A stretch of 16,655 nucleotides of DNA from an uncultured Alistipes sp. (GCA_959604655.1 CAUHCL010000038.1:1-16655); one strand, 5' to 3'. Numbered from the stretch's first letter, positions 1-7,600 are shown. Made by a program: numbers and translations. Notes: generated by a model from the sequence alone, not told the origin.

Positions 1-347
1 ACATACACCGCGAGGTGGCGCCCCTGCCCCTCTCCGCCGCCGAGCTCGACATCGGCATGTGCGGACGCCTCGTCACCGTCGGCCCGCTGCGATTGGTCAC
101 CGACGGGGAGCATGCAGAGGGTTGGAACGTGAATCGCGAAGGCACATGGAGCGGATACAATTTCTTCGCCGACGAGCGCGGCACGACCATAGCCGTATAC
201 ACATCGGCCTATGCCGACTATGCCGCCCGCCGCGTTCCCGAAGGACAAACGGCCCTGACGGGCATACTGCAATACGGCAAAGCCGACGGCGAGGACTGTT
301 TCATGATAAAGATGCGTGACGAGAATGACTGCACACCCTACGATTAA
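1..347 (+). CDS. DUF5689/OB-like cell-surface protein, 3' end only
   Basis: The frame is open to the left edge, with the first whole codon at base 3, so this is the C-terminal part (about 114 residues) of a gene that starts outside the window. The visible part reads like the end of an OB-fold/DUF5689-type extracellular domain: beta-rich segments such as LDIGMCGRLVTVG and LTGILQYG, then FMIKMRDENDC close to the C-terminus. No catalytic motif is visible. Its last 23 bases overlap the start of the next gene, a DUF5689 lipoprotein, which suggests coupled expression of two related surface proteins. The GTG at 15 is only an internal codon and need not be the start. The family assignment is by resemblance and by its neighbour. 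Confidence 0.62.
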   Translation, partial: IHREVAPLPLSAAELDIGMCGRLVTVGPLRLVTDGEHAEGWNVNREGTWSGYNFFADERGTTIAVYTSAYADYAARRVPEGQTALTGILQYGKADGEDCFMIKMRDENDCTPYD

Positions 348-1110
348 GCTCCTTGCGGCGGTTCTGTGCCTTCTCTCTCTGCTGGCGGGCTGCTCCGACC
401 GCGCCGCGGGGGAATATCCCGACGCCCCCTACGGCTCGGTATCGATAGCCTACCTCAAATCGCTCGCCCGCGCGGCATCGACCGTCATCACCGACGACAT
501 AGCGGTCACGGGCTACGTGGCTGTCAACGACCTCTACGGCGAATACACCAAGGCGATAATCATCTGCGACGACAGCGGCGGTATAGAGATCGCGGTGGAT
601 TCGCGCACCACGGCCACGGAGTTTCCCGTGTCGGCCCGCGTCACGGTGCACTGCTCGTCGCTCGCGCTGGGCAACTACGGCGGCCGCACGATTCTGGGCG
701 CCGAGCCCACGGGCGCCTACACCGTCGACCGCATTGCCGCCTCCGATTTCGGCCGCTACTTCCTCATCGACCGATCGGCTCCCGCCGCCGTAAAGCCCAA
801 GCGCATAACGATCGGCGACCTGACGCCCGAAACGGTCGGCAGTCTCGTAGAGCTATGCGATGTCACTTTCGCGGATCGGGCGGGTGCGGCGTGGTGCGAC
901 ACCGACCCCGAGACGGGCGAATACATCACCACCTCGCGCATGGCCTGCGACCGCGCGGGCCGTTCCATAGCCGTACGCACCATCGCCGACTGTCTCTATC
1001 GTGCGGAACCGATTCCGTCGGGTTACGGAACGCTGCACGCCGTGGTGGAGTATTTCAACGGCGAATATTCGTTGCGGATAGCAAATCACGGAATAGATTT
1101 CGGAGAGTGA
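325..1110 (+). CDS. DUF5689 domain lipoprotein
   Basis: A 261-residue lipoprotein. A lysine (K8) precedes a hydrophobic stretch that ends in the lipobox LLAGC, with Cys23 as the expected lipidation site, so it should be membrane-anchored and probably reach the outer membrane. Residues about 35-130 match the DUF5689 pattern seen in Bacteroidetes: SIAYLKSLAR, ITDDIAVTGYVAVND, then IIICDDSGGIEIAVDS and a LALGNYGGR turn. A second beta-rich segment fills the C-terminal half (ITIGDLTPETVGSLVELCDVTF onward). DUF5689 proteins are often encoded beside TonB-dependent receptors, and their biochemical role is not established. I chose ATG 325 over GTG 316 because it is the first ATG in frame and leaves a normal signal peptide. 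It overlaps the preceding gene by 23 bases. Confidence 0.85.
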   Translation: MTAHPTIKLLAAVLCLLSLLAGCSDRAAGEYPDAPYGSVSIAYLKSLARAASTVITDDIAVTGYVAVNDLYGEYTKAIIICDDSGGIEIAVDSRTTATEFPVSARVTVHCSSLALGNYGGRTILGAEPTGAYTVDRIAASDFGRYFLIDRSAPAAVKPKRITIGDLTPETVGSLVELCDVTFADRAGAAWCDTDPETGEYITTSRMACDRAGRSIAVRTIADCLYRAEPIPSGYGTLHAVVEYFNGEYSLRIANHGIDFGE

Positions 1111-1157
1111 GCACAGATCGGGAATACCTGCGTCCTACTTGCCGCATTTAATATTTT

Positions 1158-1220
1158 GCGGCTCTTCGGAGCCGCGCAAACCGCAGCCTCGGCAGCGAAC
1201 TGCCGACAGCGCCGCACGGT
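1158..1220 (+). repeat. Family-1 palindromic element, copy A (degenerate)
   Basis: The leading hairpin is GCGGCTC (1158-1164), loop TTCG, GAGCCGC (1169-1175), then GC. The body begins AAACCGCAGCCT and holds an inner hairpin CGGCAG/CTGCCG (1190-1205, loop CGAA). Only a short ACCG/CGGT closing stem is left, so this copy is the most decayed of the five. It fills the gap between two convergent genes (the DUF5689 lipoprotein and obg) and could act as a shared transcription barrier, though no clean T-tract follows on either strand. Confidence 0.7.
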
Positions 1221-1232
1221 ATCGAAACAATA

Positions 1233-2249
1233 CTACTGGTTCTGCAATGCGCTCCAGAGCATATCCTTCAGTCTGGCGATATTGAGTCCCGCCACCGACG
1301 ATATGAATACCGTCGGCACCCCCTCGGGCAGATGCGGCCGCATCTGTTCCATCAGTTCGTCGTCCAGCATGTCGCACTTGGTAATGGCCAGAAGACGCTG
1401 CTTGTCGAGCAGTTCGGGGTTGTATTGCGTAAGCTCGCCGAGCAGAATATCGTAATCGCGCGCGGGATCGTCGCTGTCGGCGGGAATCATGAACAGCAGC
1501 ACCGAATTGCGCTCTATGTGACGCAGGAAACGCGTTCCGAGTCCGCGGCCCTCGTGCGCACCCTCGATGATGCCGGGTATGTCGGCCATCACGAACGACT
1601 TGCCGTCGCGCACCTCGACTATGCCCAGATTGGGCTCCAGCGTCGTGAAGGCGTAGTTCGCGATCTTGGGTTTGGCGGCCGACACCACCGAGAGCAGAGT
1701 GCTCTTGCCCGCATTGGGGAAGCCCACGAGTCCGACATCGGCCAGCACCTTGAGCTCCAGAACGAAAGCGCCCTCGTCGCCCTCCTCCCCGGGCTGCGCG
1801 TAACGCGGCGCCTGATTCGTGGCGCTCTTGAAGTGCCAGTTGCCCAAGCCTCCGCGGCCGCCCTTGAGCAGCACCAGACGCTCGCCGTCCTCGGTCACCT
1901 CGCCCACGTACTCCATCGTCGTCGAACCGTCCTCGTTCTCCACCACGCGGCGCGCCACGGTACCCAGCGGCACGGGAATGACTATGTCGGCGGCATCCTT
2001 GCCCGTCGAACGCGCTCCGTGGCCGCCCTCGCCGTCCTCGGCGAACTGGTGACGCTGGTATTTGAGGTGGATGAGAGTCCAGTACTGGCGGTCGCCCTGC
2101 AACACTATGCTGCCTCCCTTGCCGCCGTCGCCGCCGTCGGGACCTCCGAACGCGACGAATTTCTCGCGGCGGAAATGACACGAGCCTGCGCCGCCGTGAC
2201 CCGAGCGGGCAAATATCTTCACATAATCGACAAAGTTCGAACCTGCCAT
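1233..2249 (-). CDS. obg: Obg family GTPase (ribosome assembly/stress)
   Basis: 338 residues. The N-terminal Obg domain (about 1-165) carries the glycine-rich pattern FARSGHGGAGS, FGGPDGGDGGKGG and GKDAADIVIPVPLGT. The G domain follows: G1 GFPNAGKST (176-184), G3 DIPGI (223-227), G4 TKCD (290-293) and a G5-like SSVAG (317-321). It ends soon after, with no C-terminal OCT domain, as expected for the short Obg form. Obg proteins bind GTP/GDP and act in assembly of the large ribosomal subunit. I placed the start at 2249 (MAGSNFVDYVKIF) rather than 2354, because the upstream codons do not look like Obg and a well-formed promoter lies between the two positions. It is co-oriented with the ABC gene upstream but probably has its own promoter. 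Confidence 0.97.
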   Translation of the reverse strand: MAGSNFVDYVKIFARSGHGGAGSCHFRREKFVAFGGPDGGDGGKGGSIVLQGDRQYWTLIHLKYQRHQFAEDGEGGHGARSTGKDAADIVIPVPLGTVARRVVENEDGSTTMEYVGEVTEDGERLVLLKGGRGGLGNWHFKSATNQAPRYAQPGEEGDEGAFVLELKVLADVGLVGFPNAGKSTLLSVVSAAKPKIANYAFTTLEPNLGIVEVRDGKSFVMADIPGIIEGAHEGRGLGTRFLRHIERNSVLLFMIPADSDDPARDYDILLGELTQYNPELLDKQRLLAITKCDMLDDELMEQMRPHLPEGVPTVFISSVAGLNIARLKDMLWSALQNQ

Positions 2250-2331
2250 AATATTGATCGTATAACGGAGTTTTACATGCGGCGTAACGGTTGTCGCACG
2301 GCATCTTACGGCCGCGAATTCATCCGCGGCG

Positions 2332-2362
2332 CAAAGATAGCTCTTTCCCTCCAAACCGCCAA
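2332..2362 (-). promoter_or_regulatory. Predicted obg promoter
   Basis: Read on the minus strand: -33 TTG at 2362-2360, exactly 20 nt, then TATCTTTG at 2339-2332, a perfect match to the Bacteroidetes -7 consensus TAnnTTTG. Transcription would begin near 2325 and leave a leader of about 75 nt. That leader holds a 6-bp hairpin, GCCGCG/CGCGGC, at 2311-2330. The promoter begins two bases after the end of the ABC ATPase gene. Confidence 0.75.
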
Positions 2363-2363
2363 A

Positions 2364-3035
2364 TCATCCCCCGCATCGGGGCAGATATCCGCACCGCACA
2401 AGCTCATCCTCGCTACCGATCCTGCGAACCGTACCGCCCGACAGCAGCAATATGCCGTCGGCGCAGTCGGCGACATGACGGAACATATGGTCCGACAGCA
2501 AAATGCCCTTCCGCTCCCGTTCCTCGCGGATGATCCGCTTCACCGCTTCGATATGCACGGGCATGACCTGCGAAAACGGCTCGTCCAGCATGACGAACAT
2601 CGAATCGCTGCGCACCACGGCATAAAACCCTACCAAACGGCGCTCGCCGCCCGACATACGGCCCACTCTCGCGTTACGCAGGTGCCCGAGCGACGGGAAG
2701 TCGCAGTAGAAACGATCCTCGTCGACTCCGAAGTCGCGCATGACATCGCCCGTCCGCAGCCGCGGCGGGATGAAATCGCCCTGCGGCAGATAGCGCAGCT
2801 CGTCCGACGAAAAGCACGTCCGCCACACGGAATCGATGCGCATCGACTTGAAATCGCACTTCAGCCGTCCGCCGATTATCCTCATAAGACAGCTCTTGCC
2901 CTCGCCGTTGCGGCCGAGAAGAGCCGTCACCTCGCCCGTACGCATACTCGCGTAAGCGCCGCGCAGAACAGCACGATCGCCGAAACTCAGCTCCACCGAA
3001 TCCGCCTCCAGAATATGTATCTCCGTCTCTTTCAT
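2364..3035 (-). CDS. ABC transporter ATP-binding subunit
   Basis: A 223-residue single ABC ATPase domain. Walker A is GRNGEGKS (41-48), the Q-loop lies at YLPQ (Q85), the signature is MSGGE (127-131), Walker B is FVMLDE (D151, catalytic E152) and the H-loop histidine is H183 (LLSDHMF). The D-loop after Walker B is unusual: DEPFSQVMPVH in place of the common form with a late aspartate. The gene lies directly behind a 103-residue membrane protein; its start codon overlaps that gene's stop codon (TGATG). Together with the barrel gene upstream this suggests energised transport or envelope remodelling by a small complex. The substrate is unknown. The start at 3035 gives a normal ABC N-terminus; more upstream codons in this frame do not resemble the family. 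Confidence 0.88.
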   Translation of the reverse strand: MKETEIHILEADSVELSFGDRAVLRGAYASMRTGEVTALLGRNGEGKSCLMRIIGGRLKCDFKSMRIDSVWRTCFSSDELRYLPQGDFIPPRLRTGDVMRDFGVDEDRFYCDFPSLGHLRNARVGRMSGGERRLVGFYAVVRSDSMFVMLDEPFSQVMPVHIEAVKRIIREERERKGILLSDHMFRHVADCADGILLLSGGTVRRIGSEDELVRCGYLPRCGG

Positions 3036-3346
3036 CACATCCGCGCCGCCACGGCGAGCATTACGAGAAACACCGCGTAATCCGCAGCGGCCACGCTCCA
3101 CAGCATCGCACGCGGTCCGACTCCGAGATTTGCATAATAATCCAGCTCGCGCCTTTTGTTCGACTGCGACAGCAGCACGATCATCGCTGCCGAGACTATA
3201 ACTCGGCCTATGCACAACACGGTCGTAATATCTCGGCCCGCCACGAAGCGGGCGTAGGTCAGCCCTGCCGACACCGCAATGCCGAGAAACATTATCGTGT
3301 CGCGCCAGAAGCGCAACACATATTTCATTCCGTTCAGAATTTCCAT
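3035..3346 (-). CDS. Small inner-membrane protein coupled to ABC ATPase
   Basis: 103 residues with about three hydrophobic segments (near 17-32, 43-62 and 82-101). Between the last two lies a conserved-looking basic/aromatic cytoplasmic-type stretch, NKRRELDYYANLGVGPRAML, which recalls the coupling regions of small ABC-associated membrane proteins. The gene overlaps the 3' end of the barrel gene by 13 bases and its stop overlaps the ATPase start by one base, so all three are probably translated in series. A second in-frame ATG at 3328 (MKYVLRFW) would remove the upstream overlap and is nearly as good a start. I do not recognise a named family. It is too short to be a normal ABC permease by itself, so it would have to multimerise or be a partner subunit. 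Confidence 0.72.
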   Translation of the reverse strand: MEILNGMKYVLRFWRDTIMFLGIAVSAGLTYARFVAGRDITTVLCIGRVIVSAAMIVLLSQSNKRRELDYYANLGVGPRAMLWSVAAADYAVFLVMLAVAARM

Positions 3347-5784
3347 GACACCACGCAATAATAGGTCCGCGGATAGGCATACGTTATCACATCCTCGTGC
3401 GGCGCATACACCGTCCGCGCGCCGCTCGCATAACGGCGTATGCGCGACGATTCGTAGCCGCTGCGCACGATATCCCTGCTGCCCAGCAGGTTCCGCACCG
3501 ACAACGTGGCCACTATCCGCGAACGCCCCGCGCGGAACCAGCGCGACACCGAGGCATCGACCGTCACGGCATCGCCCAACCGCTGCTGGTCGACGAAACG
3601 GCGGTACATTTCCTCCGATGCGGCAGCCTGCCTCGCCACTCGCTCGGTACGCCGCACGAACGACGGGTCGACATAGCGCGCCGCCACGGCCTGCACGCTG
3701 CACGAGGCGGCCCAACCCTTGTAATCGAGATAGGTTATCGCCGCCGTTCCGCACAACTGCGGAGCGCCGCCCACCGTGCAGTCGCCCATGTAACTCTCCG
3801 AAAGCAGACTCACGATCTCGTTGTCGGCATCGCGGTAATGCGTCACCAGCGGATTCTCCGAATAGACATAACGCCCAGCCGAAGCGGCGACGTCGGCCCG
3901 CAGACGTCGCGAGAGACGCACTTCGGCGGCAAGCTCCGCTCCGTATGCAAGGGTACCGATACGCGACACGTCCACGTCGCAATACTCGCCCGATAGGTCG
4001 TCGTAGGCGCGGAAGGTTCGGCGGCCGTGACGCACGGAGGCGGCATACAGCGTCATGACCAGATCGGCCGTCGGCGACGAGTATCTGTAATTGGCCTCCA
4101 CGCCCCGACGCAACTCGGCTCTGCGGTCGTCGACCATACGATTGTTGTACTGCGGATTGAGAAACAGATCCTCGGCATCGGGAGCCGCGGATGATGCAAA
4201 GGCCGCCGCACTCAGGTAGTGCCTCGGCGAAAAGACATACCCCGCACCCGCCTTGACGGCATAAGGCGCAAACCGCTCGGACGAAGAACGGCCGTAGGAT
4301 CCGTCGCCCGCGAAAAGCTCCTTTTCGTAGTAACCGCGGCGATATACGGTTTCGGCGCCGATCTCCGCCGCGACATCGACATACCACCGTTCGCTGCGGT
4401 ACTCGAAGCGCGCATCGGCCGACACCGCGCGGTCGACGAGCGAATAATCATACGAGAAACGGTCGCCGTCGCCTATGCGGCGGTCGGGACGGCGCAGATC
4501 GTTCTGCGACTTATCGGAATAGGTATCGTCGTCGACAAGATAGTAGTCCAGATCGACCAGATACGCCGCACCCATCATGTCGCGCATCTGTCGGTATCGG
4601 CGCGGGGCATCGCAGGCTCCGCGCACGCCGTAGCTTATCGTAAGGTCCTGCCCGAGTTCGGTACGGAAGCGTACCGCCGCCTCGGCATGCGCCGCCCGCT
4701 CCACCCGATCGTCGAGCGCATAGACGGCGCCGCGGGCCGACATGCGGTTCTCGCGGTACAGCTCCGTCCAGTTTATCTGCGTGTAATCCTCGCTGCCGCG
4801 CCGCCACTCCTCGGCCGTCACCGCGGCCGCCTCGTCGGTGAAGAAACTCGGCAGATAACGGTAGTTGTCGGGCACGGGCGTCATGGCGTCGTACCACCCG
4901 AGCGACGAGTAACGCCGCAAACCGAAATAACCTCCTGCCGACACCGAAAGGCGGGTATGTCCCCACGCCTCGGCCGAATACGAGGCCATCACGAACGGCA
5001 CGCCGTCGCGTCTCACCCGCGAATTGCGCACGCGCCCCTCCTGACGGCCCCACGAGGGGTTATACATCCTGTCACCCGTAAGCTCGAACGCCTCGCGCAC
5101 CGACCCCGACCTGAGCCCGCGCTCCGAGACGGAGACGGCACCCACCAGTGCCAGAACGCCGCCCGAGTCGAACTCCTTCGCAAGACGCACGCCGCCGTCG
5201 ATGCCGTCGTTATATACGCCCTTGACATAGAGATCGTCGCCTCCGCGGCCCGCCACATATGCCGACATGCTCCACCCGCGACGCATTACGGCACTGACCG
5301 AGGCGCGCACGCCGCCCAGATAACCGCGGCCCGAGAAGAACACGCCCACGTTCGTGCTCGGCATCGGCACACCCTCCGCGGTCGAGAACTCGTCGATGCC
5401 CGCCATGCCGCCCATAGCGTCGCGGCCGCGGGCCACGCCCGAGTATCGGTGCTCCGCAAGCCCCAGCCGACGCAACACGGCGACATCCGATCTCCGCACG
5501 CCGATTCCGTCCAGGGTTGCCGTTCTTTCCCGATAGCTCATGCCGCGACGGGCGAAAGCCGTATTCGAAAAACGGTATGCCGTAATCTCGTCGAACAGAT
5601 CGCGGCTGCTCTGCGCGGCACGATAAAAGAGCAGCGTATCGCTCTCCACCGCCTCGCGCACAGCCTCATCGGCATCGATCTTGTAACGCATGTAATCGTC
5701 GGTCTCCTGAGCCGAGGCGGTCGCATGCGACAGGACAAGCATCGCGGCGACAATCCCGCCGTATATTTTCCCCGGTGACAGCAT
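3334..5784 (-). CDS. TonB-dependent-receptor-like outer membrane beta-barrel
   Basis: 816 residues. The signal peptide is about 1-25, with likely cleavage after ATASA. There is no carboxypeptidase-regulatory-like domain at the N-terminus. Residues about 65-160 look like a reduced plug: AFARRGMSYRERTATLDGIGV, then RDAMGGMAGI. The rest is alternating beta-strand sequence rich in Tyr, Arg and Asp, as in a 22-strand receptor barrel (for example NPQYNNRMVDDRRAEL and VSVRNLLGSRDI). The protein ends YYCVVSWKF, with the terminal aromatic residue typical of barrels recognised by BamA. I chose ATG 5784 over TTG 5793 because ATG gives a complete signal peptide. It heads an operon with the small membrane protein and the ABC ATPase. 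The ligand is unknown, and the plug is too divergent for me to be sure of TonB dependence. Confidence 0.82.
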   Translation of the reverse strand: MLSPGKIYGGIVAAMLVLSHATASAQETDDYMRYKIDADEAVREAVESDTLLFYRAAQSSRDLFDEITAYRFSNTAFARRGMSYRERTATLDGIGVRRSDVAVLRRLGLAEHRYSGVARGRDAMGGMAGIDEFSTAEGVPMPSTNVGVFFSGRGYLGGVRASVSAVMRRGWSMSAYVAGRGGDDLYVKGVYNDGIDGGVRLAKEFDSGGVLALVGAVSVSERGLRSGSVREAFELTGDRMYNPSWGRQEGRVRNSRVRRDGVPFVMASYSAEAWGHTRLSVSAGGYFGLRRYSSLGWYDAMTPVPDNYRYLPSFFTDEAAAVTAEEWRRGSEDYTQINWTELYRENRMSARGAVYALDDRVERAAHAEAAVRFRTELGQDLTISYGVRGACDAPRRYRQMRDMMGAAYLVDLDYYLVDDDTYSDKSQNDLRRPDRRIGDGDRFSYDYSLVDRAVSADARFEYRSERWYVDVAAEIGAETVYRRGYYEKELFAGDGSYGRSSSERFAPYAVKAGAGYVFSPRHYLSAAAFASSAAPDAEDLFLNPQYNNRMVDDRRAELRRGVEANYRYSSPTADLVMTLYAASVRHGRRTFRAYDDLSGEYCDVDVSRIGTLAYGAELAAEVRLSRRLRADVAASAGRYVYSENPLVTHYRDADNEIVSLLSESYMGDCTVGGAPQLCGTAAITYLDYKGWAASCSVQAVAARYVDPSFVRRTERVARQAAASEEMYRRFVDQQRLGDAVTVDASVSRWFRAGRSRIVATLSVRNLLGSRDIVRSGYESSRIRRYASGARTVYAPHEDVITYAYPRTYYCVVSWKF

Positions 5785-5790
5785 ATAACG

Positions 5791-5821
5791 CAAATATACG
5801 GATAATTAGTGAACTATGCAA
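5791..5821 (-). promoter_or_regulatory. Predicted promoter of the receptor operon
   Basis: On the minus strand: -33 TTG at 5821-5819, exactly 20 nt, then TATATTTG at 5798-5791, a perfect TAnnTTTG -7 box. The start codon at 5784 is only six bases past the -7 box, so the transcript would be leaderless or nearly so. The -33 triplet lies inside the leading hairpin of the family-2 element at 5818-5889. Confidence 0.72.
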
Positions 5822-5889
5822 TGCCCTCGGGCATTGCTATCTTCGGCGGCTCGCGCTTAAAAGCGCGACCCCCGCAGCAGCCGAAGATA
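5818..5889 (+). repeat. Family-2 palindromic element, copy F
   Basis: The leading hairpin has perfect 9-bp arms GCAATGCCC/GGGCATTGC with a 2-nt loop (5818-5837). Then come arm TATCTTCGGCGGCT (5838-5851), inner hairpin TCGCGC/GCGCGA (5851-5868, loop TTAAAA), a CCCCCGC linker, and the complementary arm AGCAGCCGAAGATA (5876-5889), which pairs with the first arm at 13 of 14 positions. The copy near 16591 has the same body but a different leading hairpin. It sits between the pepD terminator and the receptor promoter and overlaps the latter's -33 triplet. Confidence 0.85.
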
Positions 5890-5934
5890 AATTTCAACAG
5901 CAGACCGCCCCTCGTCGCCGAGGATAAACAAATA

Positions 5935-5965
5935 CGGCTGCCCGAGCAATGCAGGCAGCCGTTTT
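5935..5965 (-). terminator. Terminator-like hairpin after pepD
   Basis: Perfect 8-bp stem CGGCTGCC (5935-5942) / GGCAGCCG (5954-5961) with an 11-nt loop. On the minus strand, which reads out of pepD, the hairpin is followed by TATTTGTTTAT. On the plus strand it is followed by TTTT. It lies about 20 bases past the pepD stop codon. Confidence 0.68.
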
Positions 5966-5984
5966 CCTAATATGTCGCAAACAC

Positions 5985-7433
5985 TTATATGTTCTCCACC
6001 ACCTCGCGCAGCAGACGCCAGAACTTGTCGACCGTGGCGATCTCCAGCCGCTCGTCGGGCGAATGCACGCCGCGAATGGTCGGGCCGAACGACACCATCT
6101 CCAGTTCGGGATACTTTTCGAGGAACAAACCGCACTCCAGTCCCGCATGCACGGCACGCACCTTGGGCTCCACACCGAACAGACGGCGATAGCACTCCTC
6201 GGTAAGGCGCAGCAGCCGCGAATCGGGATCGGGGGTCCACCCGGGATACCCGTCCGAATGGGCCACATCGGCCCCCGCCAAGGCGAACGCCGCCTCCACG
6301 GTCTGCATGGCATAGAGCTTCGCGCTCTCCACCGACGAACGCTGCGACGTGGTAACCACGATGCGGTCCTCGCCGACGAACTTCACCGACGCCAGATTGG
6401 TGGAGGTCTCCACCAACCCCTTCACCGTCTGCGACATGGCTACGACGCCGCTGGCCACGCACATCAACGCCCCCACGAGGCGCCCCTGCGATTCGGCATC
6501 CATCACCTCACCCACCTCGGGCATCTCGGTAAGCGACAGACGCATATCGGGATCGGTCGGACGGAACTCTGCCTTCACTTCCTCGGCGAACGCGGCATAA
6601 CGTTCCTCGAACGCGCCGCGCAACTTCGCGGGAACGCCGAACACCGCGTATGCCTCGCGCGGAATGGCATTGCGCAGGTTACCGCCGTCCATATAGCTCA
6701 GACGGGCATCGTAACGGCTCTGCGCCTCGTAGAGCAGACGCGCCGCAATCTTGTTCGAGTTGGCGCGGCCCTTGTCGATATCGTCGCCCGAATGGCCTCC
6801 GACAAGCTCCGACACGTCGAAACGATAGAATACATACCCTTTCGGCGCCGCCTCTTTCCTGTAACGGAACTCGGCTACCGTGTCGATGCCGCCCGCGCAG
6901 CCGATGAATATCTCGCCCTCGTCCTCCGAATCGAGATTGATGAGGTACTTTCCCGTCAGCATACCCTCGCCGAGCCCGAAAGCACCCGTAAGGCCCGTTT
7001 CCTCGTCGACGGTAAACAACGCCTCCAGCGCTCCGCACTTCAGTTCCACGTCGGTCATCATGGCCATAGCCGCCGCCATGCCTATGCCGCAGTCGGCGCC
7101 GAGCGTCGTGCCCTCGGCACGCACCCATCCGTCCTCGACACGGGTGCGTATGGCATCGTTTTCGAAATCGAAATCCACGTCCGAATTCTTCTCGCACACC
7201 ATATCCACATGCGACTGAAGGATAACCGTCGGACGATCCTCATGCCCCGCTGCCGCAGGTCGGCGCATGACCACATTGCCCGCTGCGTCGCGCCTGCACT
7301 CCAGCCCGTTACGACGGGCGAACTCCATAAGGTATTCGATGATGCGCCCCTCCTTCTTCGACGGGCGAGGCACGCGCGTAATGCCGTCGAACTGCTCCCA
7401 CACCGCACGCGGCTCCAAATCTCTGATTGTCAT
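5985..7433 (-). CDS. pepD: Aminoacyl-histidine dipeptidase (peptidase M20C)
   Basis: 482 residues, the usual length for PepD. These cytosolic metallo-dipeptidases release the N-terminal residue of dipeptides such as Xaa-His (carnosine-like) using two zinc ions. Expected metal and catalytic residues are all present: H75 and D77 in ILQSHVDMV, D114 in LGADCGIGMA, E144/E145 in DEETGL, D168 in INLDSEDEG and H457 in GVHSPDE. GGHSGDDI (213-218) and HAGLECG (429-435) are further family hallmarks. The insertion domain lies between the metal-binding halves. I chose start 7433 (MTIRDLEP) because it matches the usual PepD N-terminus. An upstream ATG at 7493 would add a non-family extension and lies upstream of the predicted -7 box. 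It is probably monocistronic, with a terminator hairpin just downstream. Confidence 0.95.
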   Translation of the reverse strand: MTIRDLEPRAVWEQFDGITRVPRPSKKEGRIIEYLMEFARRNGLECRRDAAGNVVMRRPAAAGHEDRPTVILQSHVDMVCEKNSDVDFDFENDAIRTRVEDGWVRAEGTTLGADCGIGMAAAMAMMTDVELKCGALEALFTVDEETGLTGAFGLGEGMLTGKYLINLDSEDEGEIFIGCAGGIDTVAEFRYRKEAAPKGYVFYRFDVSELVGGHSGDDIDKGRANSNKIAARLLYEAQSRYDARLSYMDGGNLRNAIPREAYAVFGVPAKLRGAFEERYAAFAEEVKAEFRPTDPDMRLSLTEMPEVGEVMDAESQGRLVGALMCVASGVVAMSQTVKGLVETSTNLASVKFVGEDRIVVTTSQRSSVESAKLYAMQTVEAAFALAGADVAHSDGYPGWTPDPDSRLLRLTEECYRRLFGVEPKVRAVHAGLECGLFLEKYPELEMVSFGPTIRGVHSPDERLEIATVDKFWRLLREVVENI

Positions 7434-7462
7434 AATTGCTGTTTTACGGATAAAAATCATTA

Positions 7463-7470
7463 CAAAAATA
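7463..7470 (-). promoter_or_regulatory. Predicted pepD -7 element
   Basis: On the minus strand this reads TATTTTTG, which fits TAnnTTTG, 30 bases before the pepD start. No TTG is found 19-21 nt upstream; the nearest one is 25 nt away, so the -33 half is weak or absent. Confidence 0.45.
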
Positions 7471-7520
7471 CAAAATCCGCACCTATTATCCACCCCAAAG
7501 ACGATTATATATGTATAATT

Positions 7521-7600
7521 GCGGCTCTTTAGAGCCGCGCGAGCCGCAGCCTCGCCCCGCGGAGGCTCGCTGTTCGCTTCCTCCGCAGGCTACGGCTCGC
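7521..7600 (+). repeat. Family-1 palindromic element, copy B
   Basis: Leading hairpin GCGGCTC (7521-7527), loop TTTA, GAGCCGC (7532-7538). Body: arm GCGAGCCGCAGCCT (7539-7552) pairs at 13 of 14 positions with AGGCTACGGCTCGC (7587-7600). Inside, CGCCCC is followed by a 7-bp stem GCGGAGG (7559-7565) / CCTCCGC (7580-7586). It shares order, spacing logic and the segment CCGCAGCCT with copy C at 13358. Confidence 0.85.

Noticed and set aside
2250..2354. Upstream start of obg at 2354
   Set aside because: The extra 35 residues do not resemble Obg and would lie across the predicted promoter and its leader.
1332..3080. 582-codon plus-strand open frame across obg and the ABC gene
   Set aside because: It spans two well-supported minus-strand genes and their promoter.
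4219..5778. Long plus-strand open frame (519 codons) opposite the receptor barrel
   Set aside because: It is rich in Arg, His, Ala and Pro with no recognisable domain. The minus-strand frame has a signal peptide, barrel pattern, promoter and operon context. High GC makes such antisense frames common.
5949..7532. 527-codon plus-strand open frame opposite pepD
   Set aside because: The minus strand has the full set of M20C metal ligands; the plus frame has no family resemblance.
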